In this document: piece by piece, positions 8,630-18,524 of the stretch
Layout: each line of letters opens with the position of its first letter
Position numbering within the stretch: the stretch's first letter is position 1
Assembly (NCBI GenBank): GCA_965230625.1
Contig: CBDDLL010000001.1
Location: 186,001 to 250,000 of the forward strand
Direction: 5' to 3'
Origin: Saccharicrinis sp965230625
GTDB taxonomy: Bacteria; Bacteroidota; Bacteroidia; Bacteroidales; Marinilabiliaceae
DNA: 64,000 nucleotides
Translations under genes and position numbers: made by a program
Notes under the pieces: generated by a model
Databases searched by the model: none
The model's input: only the letters and a program-made list of their open reading frames with translations
Told to the model about the DNA's origin: nothing

Positions 8630-9904
8630 CTATTTTGTCCAACCTTCAGTCCAATCATTATCTTCTGACACAGCTCCTTTATAAGTAGTTGACTCAAACC
8701 AACTATCCTGTAAGCTTACATCCAATCCATTTGAAGTTGAACCTACTATGCCATTTTCAAAATTCACATCTTCTACTATATAGTTTTCATCCTCCTCAAA
8801 TTTTTCTTCAATTCCTTTAGAGTATGAGTTATTACCAACATTTGAAACTGATGTATAACCAAATACCAATTCCCCACTATTAACCAAATCAACAGTGCTT
8901 GTTCCAGAAACATTAACACAAGTTTTAGTTTGGTCGGCTAAAACAAAGTTGTACATCTTACCTTTAGCCTTAGATAGAAACTTAATTAAGTTATTACCTG
9001 TTTCGTTACCAATTAGAGTAACATTTGAAATCGTTGGATTTGAGTATAAAGGAAGTTCTTCAGTTACTCCAGAACTTGCTCCAACAAAACTGGTATTGTC
9101 AGCAAGTCCTTCAACTTCTTCAAAATTACGTTGACCAGTCCAAAACTGCCCTTTGCCAGTCCAGCCATACGACCAGTAGTACATTGTTTTAACAGAGCCT
9201 TTAACTAAAATCTTCTTCAAATTAACAGTTCCTCCATTAATAACTACTCCTTTACCAGAACATTTGTACACCTGCACATTTTCAACAATAGTTTCACTTC
9301 CAACTCCATTCAGATTAAATGCATCAATATTATCACTTCCTGGATATCCAGTATCATACCTACTACTTCTTTTTGCCCCGGCATACTCAATTCTAAGATA
9401 TTTTATACTACCGCTATTATCAGTTGCTTTATCGCCTCCGTAAGGAAATCCTCCTGAAACAGAAGTTTTTTCTTCTTGTGCAATAGGAGCCTCTCCGTTT
9501 ATTATTATTCCACCCCACGAACCAGCTTTTAACGAATCAGAAGTAAAAACAACTGGCTGACTTGCAGTACCATTTACTATAAACTTACCTCCTTTTTCAA
9601 CAAGTAAATAAGCAATTGTAGGAACTTTCGGATTATCTTTATTCGCCCATGTTTTGAATGTATCCTGATGAGCTGCCTTTATTACAACTCCCGCATTAAG
9701 GGTTAGAGTGGCACCTTCTCTTACAACAACCCTTCCATATAATCTATACTCTCCTTTATCAAGAGTCATATCTGTTACAACATCCTTAATTAAAATGTTA
9801 TCAATTAAAGGTTTTGAAAAATCAATATCTTCTTGTTCGGTACAAGCAAATAGTAGTGTAGAAAACACTAAAATCCAACTAAACTTGTTTATTATATGTT
9901 TCAT
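8630..9904 (-). CDS. Beta-helix-type surface lipoprotein paired with a TonB receptor
   Basis: About 424 residues from the preferred ATG at 9904 (an upstream in-frame start at 9931 adds only a charged stretch). The signal ends LLFAC, so it is a lipoprotein. The body has turns typical of right-handed parallel beta-helices: VVVREGATLTLNAGVVIKA, LLVEKGGKFIVNGTASQPVVF, SWGGIIINGEAP and YLRIEYAGAK. Similar lipoproteins often accompany TonB-dependent receptors in marine Bacteroidota. It lies about 120 bp downstream of the receptor on the same strand, suggesting a role in uptake or substrate binding at the cell surface. The ligand is not identifiable. Confidence 0.65.
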   Translation of the reverse strand: MKHIINKFSWILVFSTLLFACTEQEDIDFSKPLIDNILIKDVVTDMTLDKGEYRLYGRVVVREGATLTLNAGVVIKAAHQDTFKTWANKDNPKVPTIAYLLVEKGGKFIVNGTASQPVVFTSDSLKAGSWGGIIINGEAPIAQEEKTSVSGGFPYGGDKATDNSGSIKYLRIEYAGAKRSSRYDTGYPGSDNIDAFNLNGVGSETIVENVQVYKCSGKGVVINGGTVNLKKILVKGSVKTMYYWSYGWTGKGQFWTGQRNFEEVEGLADNTSFVGASSGVTEELPLYSNPTISNVTLIGNETGNNLIKFLSKAKGKMYNFVLADQTKTCVNVSGTSTVDLVNSGELVFGYTSVSNVGNNSYSKGIEEKFEEDENYIVEDVNFENGIVGSTSNGLDVSLQDSWFESTTYKGAVSEDNDWTEGWTK

Positions 9905-10022
9905 CTTATTATTTTTTAATTTTCGAAACATGCAAAATAAAAATCACCACCCTATCTGATAATTCTTTACGATACACTTTTCGATAATTTAATTTGTAGA
10001 TTAAAAATGATTTATGATTAGA

Positions 10023-12452
10023 TTAAAAATTATAAGTAAATCTTGCTACGTAATTACGAGGCTCAACATAATAATTCGGAGAATTGAGATCCCATCCATG
10101 ATATATTTTAGCAGATTCTCCTCCCATGATGTTGTTTACACCAATTGTTAATGTAGCTTGGGGAGTTATTTTTCCAGTAACCGAAGCATTCCAAAAGTAA
10201 GTAGGTCCAAAAAAGCCATAATCATCAAATGCTCTTTGATACAAATTATAAATTTCTTGTGCTGCTTCAACATCTTTGTAACTCTTTCTTGCTGCTACTG
10301 TCTGTACATCTTTGTTTCCTGCATAATCCCAAAGAACAGAGAGTTCTGTATGCAAAATTAAGCGCTTGTCCAGAAAATAACGGTCGGCGTACAACTGCGC
10401 ACTATGATTAGCAATATTTAAAAGATTGTTTCCTGCACCAATATCAAACGTCTCGCCATTAATTGTAGTATTATACTCTGCAAATGAGATTGGAGAATAA
10501 CTACCAACTCCTTTATAATCGTAATCTAAACACTTAACAAATGCATAAGATATACCAGCATTAAATTTGTAGTATTGAACACGATAATCAATATCAATCC
10601 CTGCAGTTTCAACAGATGCAACTTCCGAAACCTCATTCTTTGTTCTCTCTTTTCCTAAAGCATCCTGCTTATTGTAATATCCCGAAACATGAAGCATCAT
10701 ATTATCATTTAAAAGCCCAGTATAAATCATCTCCATGTTATCAACCTTTTCTGACTTATTTGGACTTTCAAATTTATTGGCTTTATATAGTTCTTCGGCA
10801 TTACTTACCCTTTGAGATCTTTGCACTACTAATTTTAGAGTATTTTTATTATTTAGTTTTGATACAACTGCTACCCTTGGAGAAAATAACCAGTCTGAGT
10901 ATGTGTTTTTATCCATCCTACCTGATAGTATTAAATTAAATAGAGGTGTAAACTGTAAATTAGCTTCAACAACAAATCCAAGATCGCTTGTACGCCATCC
11001 ATCTCCAATAAAGAAATAATCTTCACCAAGAATTTTTCCTCCAGCTGTTGTTGTATCAATAGAGTTATTACTTCCATTGTACAATGCCCAAGAGTCAGGA
11101 CCATTCACAAATTCAAGGTCTTCTCCCATTCTGAACGAACGAGCATCATCACCCCAACCTTTACCAAACTTAGTGTTAACATACTCAATTCCTGCTGCTA
11201 CCTTATACTTGTCATTAATTTTATAAAGCCCCATTGTTTTCGCTACCCATGAATTTTCAGAAAAGTTTTGACGTAAGTTAAGCGGATTGTCTAACGAATT
11301 TACAGGTTTAATTGCATTTAATTTCTCAAAATCTTCCTGATTATATCTGTTAATCCAATAATGGGTTCTTTTATAATCACCACCTATAAAAGCAACTTCT
11401 GACTCTAATGAAATATCAGCAAACTCAAATTGGTGTTTATTTTTTAAACTTAGTATTAATTGTTGATGAGTTTCTTGTGAAATATCTTCATAATCACCAT
11501 AAGTTCTTTCCCCATCATCATCAAATCCAATTACTCTTTTATCTTGCCTTAAGTGATATCCTCCAATAGTACCTCCAGATCTATTATAACGGGCGGTAAA
11601 CGTGTTATTCCAAAAATCAACTGTACCTAAGAATTTTAGTTGTGGTTGATCCTCAAAATCCTTCATGTAATTTCCTATCGGATCTAAATATGTTTCACTC
11701 AATCCAGTTGAATCTCCTAACGAACCTATTAAATACAAATCATTTTTCGTACTGTAAGATAAAAACTTCCCATCTGGTTCAAAACCTTTGGTTGAAGTAA
11801 CACTACCATGAAAATAACCACTAATATTCTCTTTTTTAAATCCGTAAGATGCCTTAAAACCTTTGCTATTATATTTTGTTGCATAGTTAGTTGACACTTT
11901 TAATCCTTCTTGAGAACCAGCTGCTTTGGTAACAATATTTATTACACCAGCTATTGCTCCAGGACCATATGTTACCGAACCAGGTCCACGAATTATATCA
12001 ACACGTTCAATATCATCCATATCCCAATCCTCAAGCTCTGTAACAACTCCATTGTGTGCTTTTTGGTTTGCAACTAATCCATTTATAGTAAGCAAAAACT
12101 TTGAGTTCCTATCAGACATTATTCCTCTAAAACCAAGTAGCGCACCTTCTGAACGTCTCCAATAAGTTGCCCCAGGCACATATAGCTGTATCATATGCAA
12201 GAGATTTGGTGCTGTTGAGAGTTCGATTTGCTCCTTAGTAATAGTAGTAACACTTACAGGAAGGTCTTTACTTGAGGAACCTGAAATAGTTCCAACTTTA
12301 ACTTCTAAATTCATTAACTCTTCTAGACTTAAGTCTAATAAGTTACTCTCCGAAGAAAGTTCATCAAAAATTTGTGTTTCTTGCGCATTTAAAATGGTGG
12401 AAAAAACCATCATCATAATTACGACCAGGTTTACGTTTTTCATACTATTCAT
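10023..12452 (-). CDS. TonB-dependent outer-membrane receptor
   Basis: An 809-residue outer-membrane active transporter. A signal peptide ends near NAQ (about 24; an alternative start at 12443 removes three residues). The plug domain (about 50-180) contains VTTITKEQIELS, LLGFRGIMSD, the IIRGPGSVTYGPGAIAGVINIVTK block and a short LSLEELMNLEVKVG lead-in common to this subgroup. A 22-strand-type barrel follows and ends in aromatic NYVARFTYNF. There is no carboxypeptidase-like SusC extension, so it is not a SusC protein. The substrate is unknown. The beta-helix lipoprotein gene lies just downstream. Confidence 0.9.
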   Translation of the reverse strand: MNSMKNVNLVVIMMMVFSTILNAQETQIFDELSSESNLLDLSLEELMNLEVKVGTISGSSSKDLPVSVTTITKEQIELSTAPNLLHMIQLYVPGATYWRRSEGALLGFRGIMSDRNSKFLLTINGLVANQKAHNGVVTELEDWDMDDIERVDIIRGPGSVTYGPGAIAGVINIVTKAAGSQEGLKVSTNYATKYNSKGFKASYGFKKENISGYFHGSVTSTKGFEPDGKFLSYSTKNDLYLIGSLGDSTGLSETYLDPIGNYMKDFEDQPQLKFLGTVDFWNNTFTARYNRSGGTIGGYHLRQDKRVIGFDDDGERTYGDYEDISQETHQQLILSLKNKHQFEFADISLESEVAFIGGDYKRTHYWINRYNQEDFEKLNAIKPVNSLDNPLNLRQNFSENSWVAKTMGLYKINDKYKVAAGIEYVNTKFGKGWGDDARSFRMGEDLEFVNGPDSWALYNGSNNSIDTTTAGGKILGEDYFFIGDGWRTSDLGFVVEANLQFTPLFNLILSGRMDKNTYSDWLFSPRVAVVSKLNNKNTLKLVVQRSQRVSNAEELYKANKFESPNKSEKVDNMEMIYTGLLNDNMMLHVSGYYNKQDALGKERTKNEVSEVASVETAGIDIDYRVQYYKFNAGISYAFVKCLDYDYKGVGSYSPISFAEYNTTINGETFDIGAGNNLLNIANHSAQLYADRYFLDKRLILHTELSVLWDYAGNKDVQTVAARKSYKDVEAAQEIYNLYQRAFDDYGFFGPTYFWNASVTGKITPQATLTIGVNNIMGGESAKIYHGWDLNSPNYYVEPRNYVARFTYNF

Positions 12453-12769
12453 TTACATTAATTTGACTCAATGCAGCTAATTACGTCATTTATAACAGCT
12501 TGGTTCCACATATTAATTTTCATTAACAAACAAAAACATTTATTTCCCACCAGTACCCACCAGTAGGAATAACAAATCTCTTAACTGATAAGGAATGCGT
12601 TGCTTTACTTCCTTTTTTGTTAAATTTTGTTAATTTCTTAATTAATGTTAACGAAATGTTTAAGTAATGTATTTTATGGATAGTATAATTCGCCTTCCTT
12701 ATTTATTTCAAATAGAAAAGCATCTAGAATTTTACCCTAAAATGAAGTTATTCTAATAGAGGATCTTAA
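12453..12769. other. Intergenic region upstream of the TonB receptor
   Basis: A 317-bp AT-rich spacer that should hold the receptor's leftward promoter, though no clear TTG/TAnnTTTG pair is visible. It contains two back-to-back copies of CCCACCAGTA (12547-12566) and runs of TTGTTAA-type sequence. No gene or terminator was recognised. Confidence 0.4.
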
Positions 12770-13780
12770 TTATGTATTTGTTATTAGAAAATAACCTGTA
12801 GTATCTTTAATTGTTTCATTAATCGGAGTATACTCAAAACCTATTTTATCCAATATCATTTTACCAGAATAGTTTGTAGTTTTTAATGATGTACGTGCTG
12901 AATCTTTTGTTATTAGGGGTTCTGAACCTAAAAGCAGATTTCTTACTTTTTCAAATCTCCAAGCCAAACCAATCAGATTTTTACCCGCTTGTATGTTAGG
13001 CGGTTTTACATTTAAACCTTCTGCAACTTTAGTAAAAAAAGATTTATATGAAAGATTTGCCCCATTTAGGATAAATCGTTCATTTTCTAAATCACTGTTC
13101 ATTAGTTGCACCATTCCCTTAACAACATCTCTCACATCCACAAAACCTGTACCTCCAGGTGTATAGTATTTAAGTCCATTATATACGGTTTTAATTATTT
13201 TGGGACTTCCTTGTTTCCAATCTCCAGGACCAATAATAACAGATGGATTGACAATTACAGCTTTTAAACCTTCCTTAGTTGCTCTCCACACTTCCATTTC
13301 TGCTCTAAACTTGCTCATACTATATGCAGAATGATTTTTGCCTCCTTGCCAATATGAGAATTCATCAATCAATTCGCCATTTTTAGAATTACCTAAAGTG
13401 GCTATTGAACTAACATAGCAAAATTTCTTAATTCCATTCTCTAAACATAGATTTACCAAATTAGCAGTTCCTTCTTCATTTACATCCATCATTTCGTTTT
13501 TCAAAGAAGGATTAAACGAAACAAGTGCTCCTGTATGATAAACTACATCTACCCCTTGAATAGCATCCTCCAATGAATAATAATCCAATAAATCACCATT
13601 TATCCACTCTATTTTATCAAAAAGCTTTAATGCTTCTTCTCCATAGAATTTAAATACAAACCTAGCTTTTTCAATATTGGATATTTCGCGTTTTAATGCA
13701 CGAACTCTTTCACCTTTAGATGTAAGATAGTACAACAAGTGCGCCCCAACTAATCCTGTTCCACCTGTAACTAAAATCAT
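12770..13780 (-). CDS. NAD(P)-dependent epimerase/dehydratase (extended SDR)
   Basis: A 336-residue extended short-chain dehydrogenase. The N-terminal nucleotide-binding motif is GGTGLVGAH (residues 6-14), the Asp of NGDLLDYYSLE follows, the catalytic Ser lies in VSSIATLG, and the active-site YxxxK is YSMSK near 155. The NPSVIIGPGDW segment fits the 3-beta-HSD/sugar epimerase group. The substrate cannot be assigned. It follows the osmC-like gene by 9 bp, so both probably share a transcript. Confidence 0.85.
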   Translation of the reverse strand: MILVTGGTGLVGAHLLYYLTSKGERVRALKREISNIEKARFVFKFYGEEALKLFDKIEWINGDLLDYYSLEDAIQGVDVVYHTGALVSFNPSLKNEMMDVNEEGTANLVNLCLENGIKKFCYVSSIATLGNSKNGELIDEFSYWQGGKNHSAYSMSKFRAEMEVWRATKEGLKAVIVNPSVIIGPGDWKQGSPKIIKTVYNGLKYYTPGGTGFVDVRDVVKGMVQLMNSDLENERFILNGANLSYKSFFTKVAEGLNVKPPNIQAGKNLIGLAWRFEKVRNLLLGSEPLITKDSARTSLKTTNYSGKMILDKIGFEYTPINETIKDTTGYFLITNT

Positions 13781-13789
13781 ATATCTGCC

Positions 13790-14197
13790 TTACCAATTAA
13801 ATTTTATGGTTTGCTTCAGATTTGTATGAACACTCAATGGTACAGGACTGATGCCTGCTACACTTTCAATCAACTCTTTCTGTTCATCATTATAACCTTT
13901 TTGGGGAAAGTAAAATTCTAAAACAACTTCATCGACTCTGCGTGGATCCGAAGCCATAATTTTTGTAATTTCCAACTCAGTCCCTTCAATATCAATGTTA
14001 TTATCCATTGCTTTTATGCCCATTATTGTCATAATGCAATTACCCAACGAAGTAGCTAATAAATCGGTAGGAGAGAATGCTTCACCTTTACCTCTATTAT
14101 CTGTAGGGGCATCCGTTATTATTTTAGCTCCAGATTGCAGATGTGTATTTTCTGTTCTGAGATCACCTAAATAAGTTGTTTTTACTGTAATGCTCAT
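13790..14197 (-). CDS. OsmC family protein
   Basis: A 135-residue OsmC/Ohr-fold protein, a family of thiol peroxidases that reduce organic hydroperoxides. The first redox Cys is present in LATSLGNCIMTI (about residue 59). At the position of the usual second Cys (CPV) the protein has ISPVPLSVH, so the Cys is replaced by Ser and classical two-Cys chemistry looks impaired. It is the first gene of a two-gene leftward unit with the epimerase and is divergent from riboflavin synthase. Confidence 0.88.
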   Translation of the reverse strand: MSITVKTTYLGDLRTENTHLQSGAKIITDAPTDNRGKGEAFSPTDLLATSLGNCIMTIMGIKAMDNNIDIEGTELEITKIMASDPRRVDEVVLEFYFPQKGYNDEQKELIESVAGISPVPLSVHTNLKQTIKFNW

Positions 14198-14358
14198 GAC
14201 TTGATAAATTAATTACCATATAAAATTCAAAGAAACAAAAAATACACTTCACTTTTTAAGAAAGTAAGAAATATATAGCTAAAGTTATTCGTCATTTTTT
14301 TCGACAAATAGTTATATTTTTGCTATAATTTAATTTCAAATTATTTAAAAACTAAAAT

Positions 14359-14964
14359 ATGTTTTCAGGAATTGTTGAAGAAGCTGCCATTATCACTCAC
14401 CTCGAAAAAGAACAAAGCAACCTTCATATTACTATGGAATGCTCATTTGTAAACGAATTAAAAATAGACCAAAGCATTGCTCACAATGGTGTTTGTTTAA
14501 CGGTAGTAAAAAAAGATGATAAAACTTACACAGTTACTGCCATTCAAGAAACACTTGACAAGTCGAACCTTGGTATTTTAAATGTTGGCGACAAGGTTAA
14601 CCTTGAAAGAAGCATGGTAATGAATGGACGTTTAGACGGACATATCGTCCAAGGTCATGTTGATCAGACTGCAAAATGTACTGAGGTTAAAGAAGCTGAT
14701 GGTAGCTGGTATTACACTTTTCAATATAAAATGGATAAAGAAAAAGCTTCGCAAGGTTATATGACTGTTGAAAAGGGTTCTGTAACTGTTAATGGTGTTA
14801 GCCTAACTGTTGTTAACAGTAAAGATGATAGGTTTTCTGTTGCAATAATACCATATACACATGACTTTACTAACTTTCATCAAATAAAACCAGGTAGCAC
14901 GGTAAACTTGGAATTCGATATTTTAGGAAAATACATTAGCAGAATTATGTCATTAAAAAACTAG
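14359..14964 (+). CDS. ribE: Riboflavin synthase alpha chain
   Basis: A 201-residue enzyme that dismutates two 6,7-dimethyl-8-ribityllumazine molecules into riboflavin and a pyrimidinedione. The internal duplication is visible: MFSGIVEEAA with NGVCLTV in the first lumazine-binding repeat, and GHIVQGHVD with VNGVSLTVV in the second. The length is normal. A TATTTTTG -7-like element lies at 14315-14322, and a clear intrinsic terminator follows at 15073, so it looks monocistronic. Confidence 0.96.
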   Translation: MFSGIVEEAAIITHLEKEQSNLHITMECSFVNELKIDQSIAHNGVCLTVVKKDDKTYTVTAIQETLDKSNLGILNVGDKVNLERSMVMNGRLDGHIVQGHVDQTAKCTEVKEADGSWYYTFQYKMDKEKASQGYMTVEKGSVTVNGVSLTVVNSKDDRFSVAIIPYTHDFTNFHQIKPGSTVNLEFDILGKYISRIMSLKN

Positions 14965-15072
14965 AATTATATCATTTTAATTGTTTGAACGTTTTTTGTC
15001 ATTGAATCAATATTAAACTGACTGTATGGTAATTTTTTTACTAAATAACAGCAGCTACAAAATATTTTTAAG

Positions 15073-15100
15073 AAAAGCCTCGGATATACGAGGCTTTTTT
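15073..15100 (+). terminator. Intrinsic terminator after ribE
   Basis: AAAAGCCTCG (15073-15082) pairs with CGAGGCTTTT (15089-15098) around a 6-nt loop and runs into T residues. Confidence 0.85.
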
Positions 15101-15214
15101 AGTAAATTAAATTCCATTGCGTTTATTACTTGTTAATAACTAGTTAATAAAAGACGAGATAACAATTTATTGATATTTAGGATAATTTAATACATTTCAC
15201 AAAAATATTCTTCC

Positions 15215-17194
15215 GTGATTCGTTTCGTATTAATTATTTTATTCGCTATCCTACTTTTATCATGCAATACTGATAATAAGAAAGTTATCAATGTTGAAAC
15301 TGAAAATGTACCCTTATCAATTAAAGAAACCGATTCACTTGTTGTTTCTAACTTAATTAAAAAATCCAAAGAACATTATAACACCAATTTAACACCTACT
15401 CCACCTCTTGATAAATTTCTTTTAGAAGCGGAAGCTTTATGTCTAAGGAACAATTTTCAGAAACAACTATCAAAAGTATATCATTTAGTTGGTGTCAGAC
15501 ACCGTAATAGATCTGAATACGTGCCTGCTATCAATTACTCTAACAAAGCATTAGAGATTGGACGAACCTTAAACGACACCTCATTATTAGCCAATTATAT
15601 AAACATGACAGCAGTTGTTTACCGTAGAGTAGACGAAAATGGCCCTGCCATGGATTTACATATGGAAGCTCTTGAATTAGCCGAATTAACGAATGATTCT
15701 TTTCAAGTTTCAGTTTCATTTAATGGAATTGGAAATGTATACCTAAACTTAAAAAAATATCATGCTTCAATAGAATATTTTAAAAAATCCTTTGATATTG
15801 CTGTAATGCGAGGTAATGTACTAGGTCAAGCCATCAATACAAATAATATTGGCGAATCATTAAAGTACTTAGGGCAATTAGACTCTGCACTAGTATATTT
15901 TTACCAATCGCTGGATTATAATACTCAAATAAACTCAGAAGTGGGTCAAGCCATTTGCTACAATAGTATTGGAGATGCTTATAGATTAAAAAAGGATTTT
16001 AACCAAGCATTAAAATATTTAAAGCAAGCACTCATATTAAATGAAAAAACTCGTGATAGAATTAATGTTTCTACCAGTTATTCGTTATTAGGCGAAACTT
16101 ATTTGCAAGTATATGAATACAACAATGCTATTTACAACTTACTAGAAGGCTTGAAGATTGCCAAAGAAATTGGCTCAAAATACCAGATTGAAGCTTGTTC
16201 CAGATTACTTTCTGAAGCATATGAAAAGCAAAACTATTTTAAAAAGACAATATATTATTTAAAACAGTCCCAAATTTACAAAGACAGTATTTTTAATGAA
16301 GAAAACGTTAGGCATATAACAATTGTTACTGCTAAGTACGAGTCGGACAAAGCAAAATCCCAAATAGAAAGACTTAACAATGAAACCCAACTCCAAAAAA
16401 AGTTAATACTTCAACAAAGGAAAACTATTTTCTACTTTATTTTTTTCGTACTAGCCTTAATTGCTGCTAGTATATTAATTTTTAGACAAATAAAACTTAA
16501 CACCGACTACAAAAGTATTCTCTTACAACAACGACTTCTAAGGTCACAAATGAATCCTCATTTTATCTTTAATGCCCTTAGTGCCATACAAGTTTACATA
16601 TTGGAAAACGATATGGAAAACTCTTCTAAATTCTTATCTGATTTTACCAAATTAATGCGACAAGTACTAAGAAACTCACAAAAAGAATACATAACACTCG
16701 AAGAGGAAAAAAATATATTGATTTACTATTTAAAGCTTCAACAACTTAGGTTTGTCCAATCATTTAAATACGATATAGAAATAGATAACTCATTAGGACA
16801 GAATCAAATATTAATTCCCCCAATGATTACACAACCTTTTGTAGAGAATGCAATTGAACATGGATTTAAACCAACGGACGAAAACGGAAAGATTTCTGTA
16901 AGATTTTCTTTAAAAAACAATAATTTACTTGTTGAAATAGAAGATAATGGCATAGGTCTTGCAGGGGCAAAACTAATTAAAGAAAACGGAAGTAAACATG
17001 AGTCAATGGCCATACAAATAACCAACGAAAGGCTGAAAATTATTGAAAAAATGACTCAGAAAAACACCTCTTTTAAAATTCTTGACAAACATGAGGTAAA
17101 CTCAGACGAAACCGGTGTATGGGTAAAAATTAAAATGCCCATTATTAAAACTGAAAGTAAATTAAGAAGTAAGAGGACAAATTTAGTTACATAA
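15215..17194 (+). CDS. TPR-containing LytS-type sensor histidine kinase
   Basis: A 659-residue protein with a GTG start. Residues 1-17 are a lipoprotein-type signal ending LLLSC. TPR repeats fill about 70-380 (for example YINMTAVVYRRVDENGPAMD and AICYNSIGDAYRLKKDFNQA). A coiled stretch and one transmembrane helix (about 405-425) precede a His_kinase (PF06580) domain with phospho-acceptor H449 in QMNPHFIFNAL. The HATPase has PFVENAIEHGF and EDNGIGL. The layout implies periplasmic TPRs and a cytosolic kinase. The response regulator gene begins 7 bp later. Confidence 0.92.
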   Translation: MIRFVLIILFAILLLSCNTDNKKVINVETENVPLSIKETDSLVVSNLIKKSKEHYNTNLTPTPPLDKFLLEAEALCLRNNFQKQLSKVYHLVGVRHRNRSEYVPAINYSNKALEIGRTLNDTSLLANYINMTAVVYRRVDENGPAMDLHMEALELAELTNDSFQVSVSFNGIGNVYLNLKKYHASIEYFKKSFDIAVMRGNVLGQAINTNNIGESLKYLGQLDSALVYFYQSLDYNTQINSEVGQAICYNSIGDAYRLKKDFNQALKYLKQALILNEKTRDRINVSTSYSLLGETYLQVYEYNNAIYNLLEGLKIAKEIGSKYQIEACSRLLSEAYEKQNYFKKTIYYLKQSQIYKDSIFNEENVRHITIVTAKYESDKAKSQIERLNNETQLQKKLILQQRKTIFYFIFFVLALIAASILIFRQIKLNTDYKSILLQQRLLRSQMNPHFIFNALSAIQVYILENDMENSSKFLSDFTKLMRQVLRNSQKEYITLEEEKNILIYYLKLQQLRFVQSFKYDIEIDNSLGQNQILIPPMITQPFVENAIEHGFKPTDENGKISVRFSLKNNNLLVEIEDNGIGLAGAKLIKENGSKHESMAIQITNERLKIIEKMTQKNTSFKILDKHEVNSDETGVWVKIKMPIIKTESKLRSKRTNLVT

Positions 17195-17201
17195 TTAATA
17201 G

Positions 17202-17993
17202 ATGGAAAAAGTTAAAGTACTTATAGCGGATGATGACTACAGAATAAGTAATGCTATTGAAACAATTTTAAATCAGCATTTTTTATCAATTGAGATTGTT
17301 GCACATACCGATTCTGTAGACAATACAACAAAGGCACTATACGAACTCAAACCACATGTTGCCATACTCGATATCCACTTATATGGAGGTACTGCAATGG
17401 AAGTTGTAAAAAACACAAATGACCTAGATTATAAAGTTATATTTATGTCTGCATATCAAGAATATGCTCTTGAAGATATTCGGTTCGCATCTATTGATTT
17501 CATCTACAAACCTCTTGATATTAGCGAACTCCTTACCACTGTAGACCAAGTACTTTCCTGTTTAGTTGAAGAAGGTTATAAAAAGAAGATCCAAACATTT
17601 TTTAACAATACCGATATTAAAGGAGAAAATAAGCAAATAGTAATAAAATCCACTACCGGTATTACCTCAGTACCTATTAACGATATTGTATGTGGAGAAT
17701 CTAATTTTGGAAAATCTCGCTTTTATTTTGTCTCCAAAAAAACTATAGAGGCAACACTACCATTACGTAGGTACGAGTCCTTATTACACTCTTATTTATT
17801 TTATCGTTGCCACACTAATTATGTAATTAACTTAAATCACGTTAGAAAAATTGATTACAATTCACATATAGCTTTAATGAGTAACGGCATGTCTATCCCC
17901 TCAGATTCAAGAAGGTTTGATGGACTAATTAATAAATTGGAGGAACTTATGGCTAAAAATCTGTCACTTTCTACAACCTACAGATTATCTTAA
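17202..17993 (+). CDS. LytTR-family response regulator
   Basis: A 263-residue cognate regulator of the preceding kinase. The N-terminal receiver domain has acidic residues in IADDDYR, phospho-acceptor D57 in AILDIHLYGG, the Thr/Ser position in VIFMSAYQ, and Lys in DFIYKPLD. A C-terminal LytTR DNA-binding domain follows (about 145-250; VPINDIVCGES, FYRCHTNYVINLNHVRKID). LytTR proteins bind promoters as dimers. Targets are not evident from this window. It converges with the methyladenine glycosylase gene, with 2 bp between the stops. Confidence 0.93.
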   Translation: MEKVKVLIADDDYRISNAIETILNQHFLSIEIVAHTDSVDNTTKALYELKPHVAILDIHLYGGTAMEVVKNTNDLDYKVIFMSAYQEYALEDIRFASIDFIYKPLDISELLTTVDQVLSCLVEEGYKKKIQTFFNNTDIKGENKQIVIKSTTGITSVPINDIVCGESNFGKSRFYFVSKKTIEATLPLRRYESLLHSYLFYRCHTNYVINLNHVRKIDYNSHIALMSNGMSIPSDSRRFDGLINKLEELMAKNLSLSTTYRLS

Positions 17994-17995
17994 AT

Positions 17996-18505
17996 TTAAA
18001 TATAGAATCGCCACAATTTATTCGACCAAATTTCTCCCGCATAATCAATACCTATTCTTTTCGAAGTTTTAATTAATTTTGGATTTAGCTTTTCCTCATT
18101 CTCTACCCAAATTCTTTCTGAATTTCCCAGATCTTCTCCATAAAAACTTTTATCCAATCTTAAAGTTTTACCTAACCTTCCAGGTCCAGATATTTCATCA
18201 ACTCCTCTAATTAATACAGCTTGAGGTTCATTCTCTATTCCACTAACGAAATTTAACATCCAATACATGCCATATATAAGATATACATACACTTTTCCCC
18301 CATCATGATACATGACCTCTGTTCTTTTAGTTCGCCCTTTACTTGCATGACACGCTAAATCCTTTTCTCCACAATAAGCTTCAACTTCTGATATTTTTGC
18401 CCTAAACTCACTTCCATCTTCAAACTTTCTAACTAATACTTTTCCCAATAAATCTTTTGCTAGATCTATCGCATCTCTTTTAAAAAAATCTTTACCTAAT
18501 CGCAC
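17996..18505 (-). CDS. DNA-3-methyladenine glycosylase (AAG/MPG family)
   Basis: The GTG at 18505 (MRLGKDFFKRDA...) gives about 169 residues and avoids an overlap; the reading frame stays open to 18565, where it would run into the deaminase gene. Family motifs are AKDLLGKVLVRKF, the EVEAYCGEKDLACHA active-site region with the catalytic Glu, GKVYVYLIYGMYWMLNFV and EPQAVLIRGV. The enzyme excises alkylated purines in base-excision repair. It lies directly downstream of the guanine deaminase-like gene and may be translated from the same mRNA. Confidence 0.9.
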   Translation of the reverse strand: MRLGKDFFKRDAIDLAKDLLGKVLVRKFEDGSEFRAKISEVEAYCGEKDLACHASKGRTKRTEVMYHDGGKVYVYLIYGMYWMLNFVSGIENEPQAVLIRGVDEISGPGRLGKTLRLDKSFYGEDLGNSERIWVENEEKLNPKLIKTSKRIGIDYAGEIWSNKLWRFYI

Positions 18506-18524
18506 TAAACCAGAACATTTACAA

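Noticed and set aside
12547..12566. Tandem CCCACCAGTA repeat upstream of the TonB receptor
   Set aside because: Only two 10-bp units with no dyad and no other copy noticed nearby; too little to call an operator.
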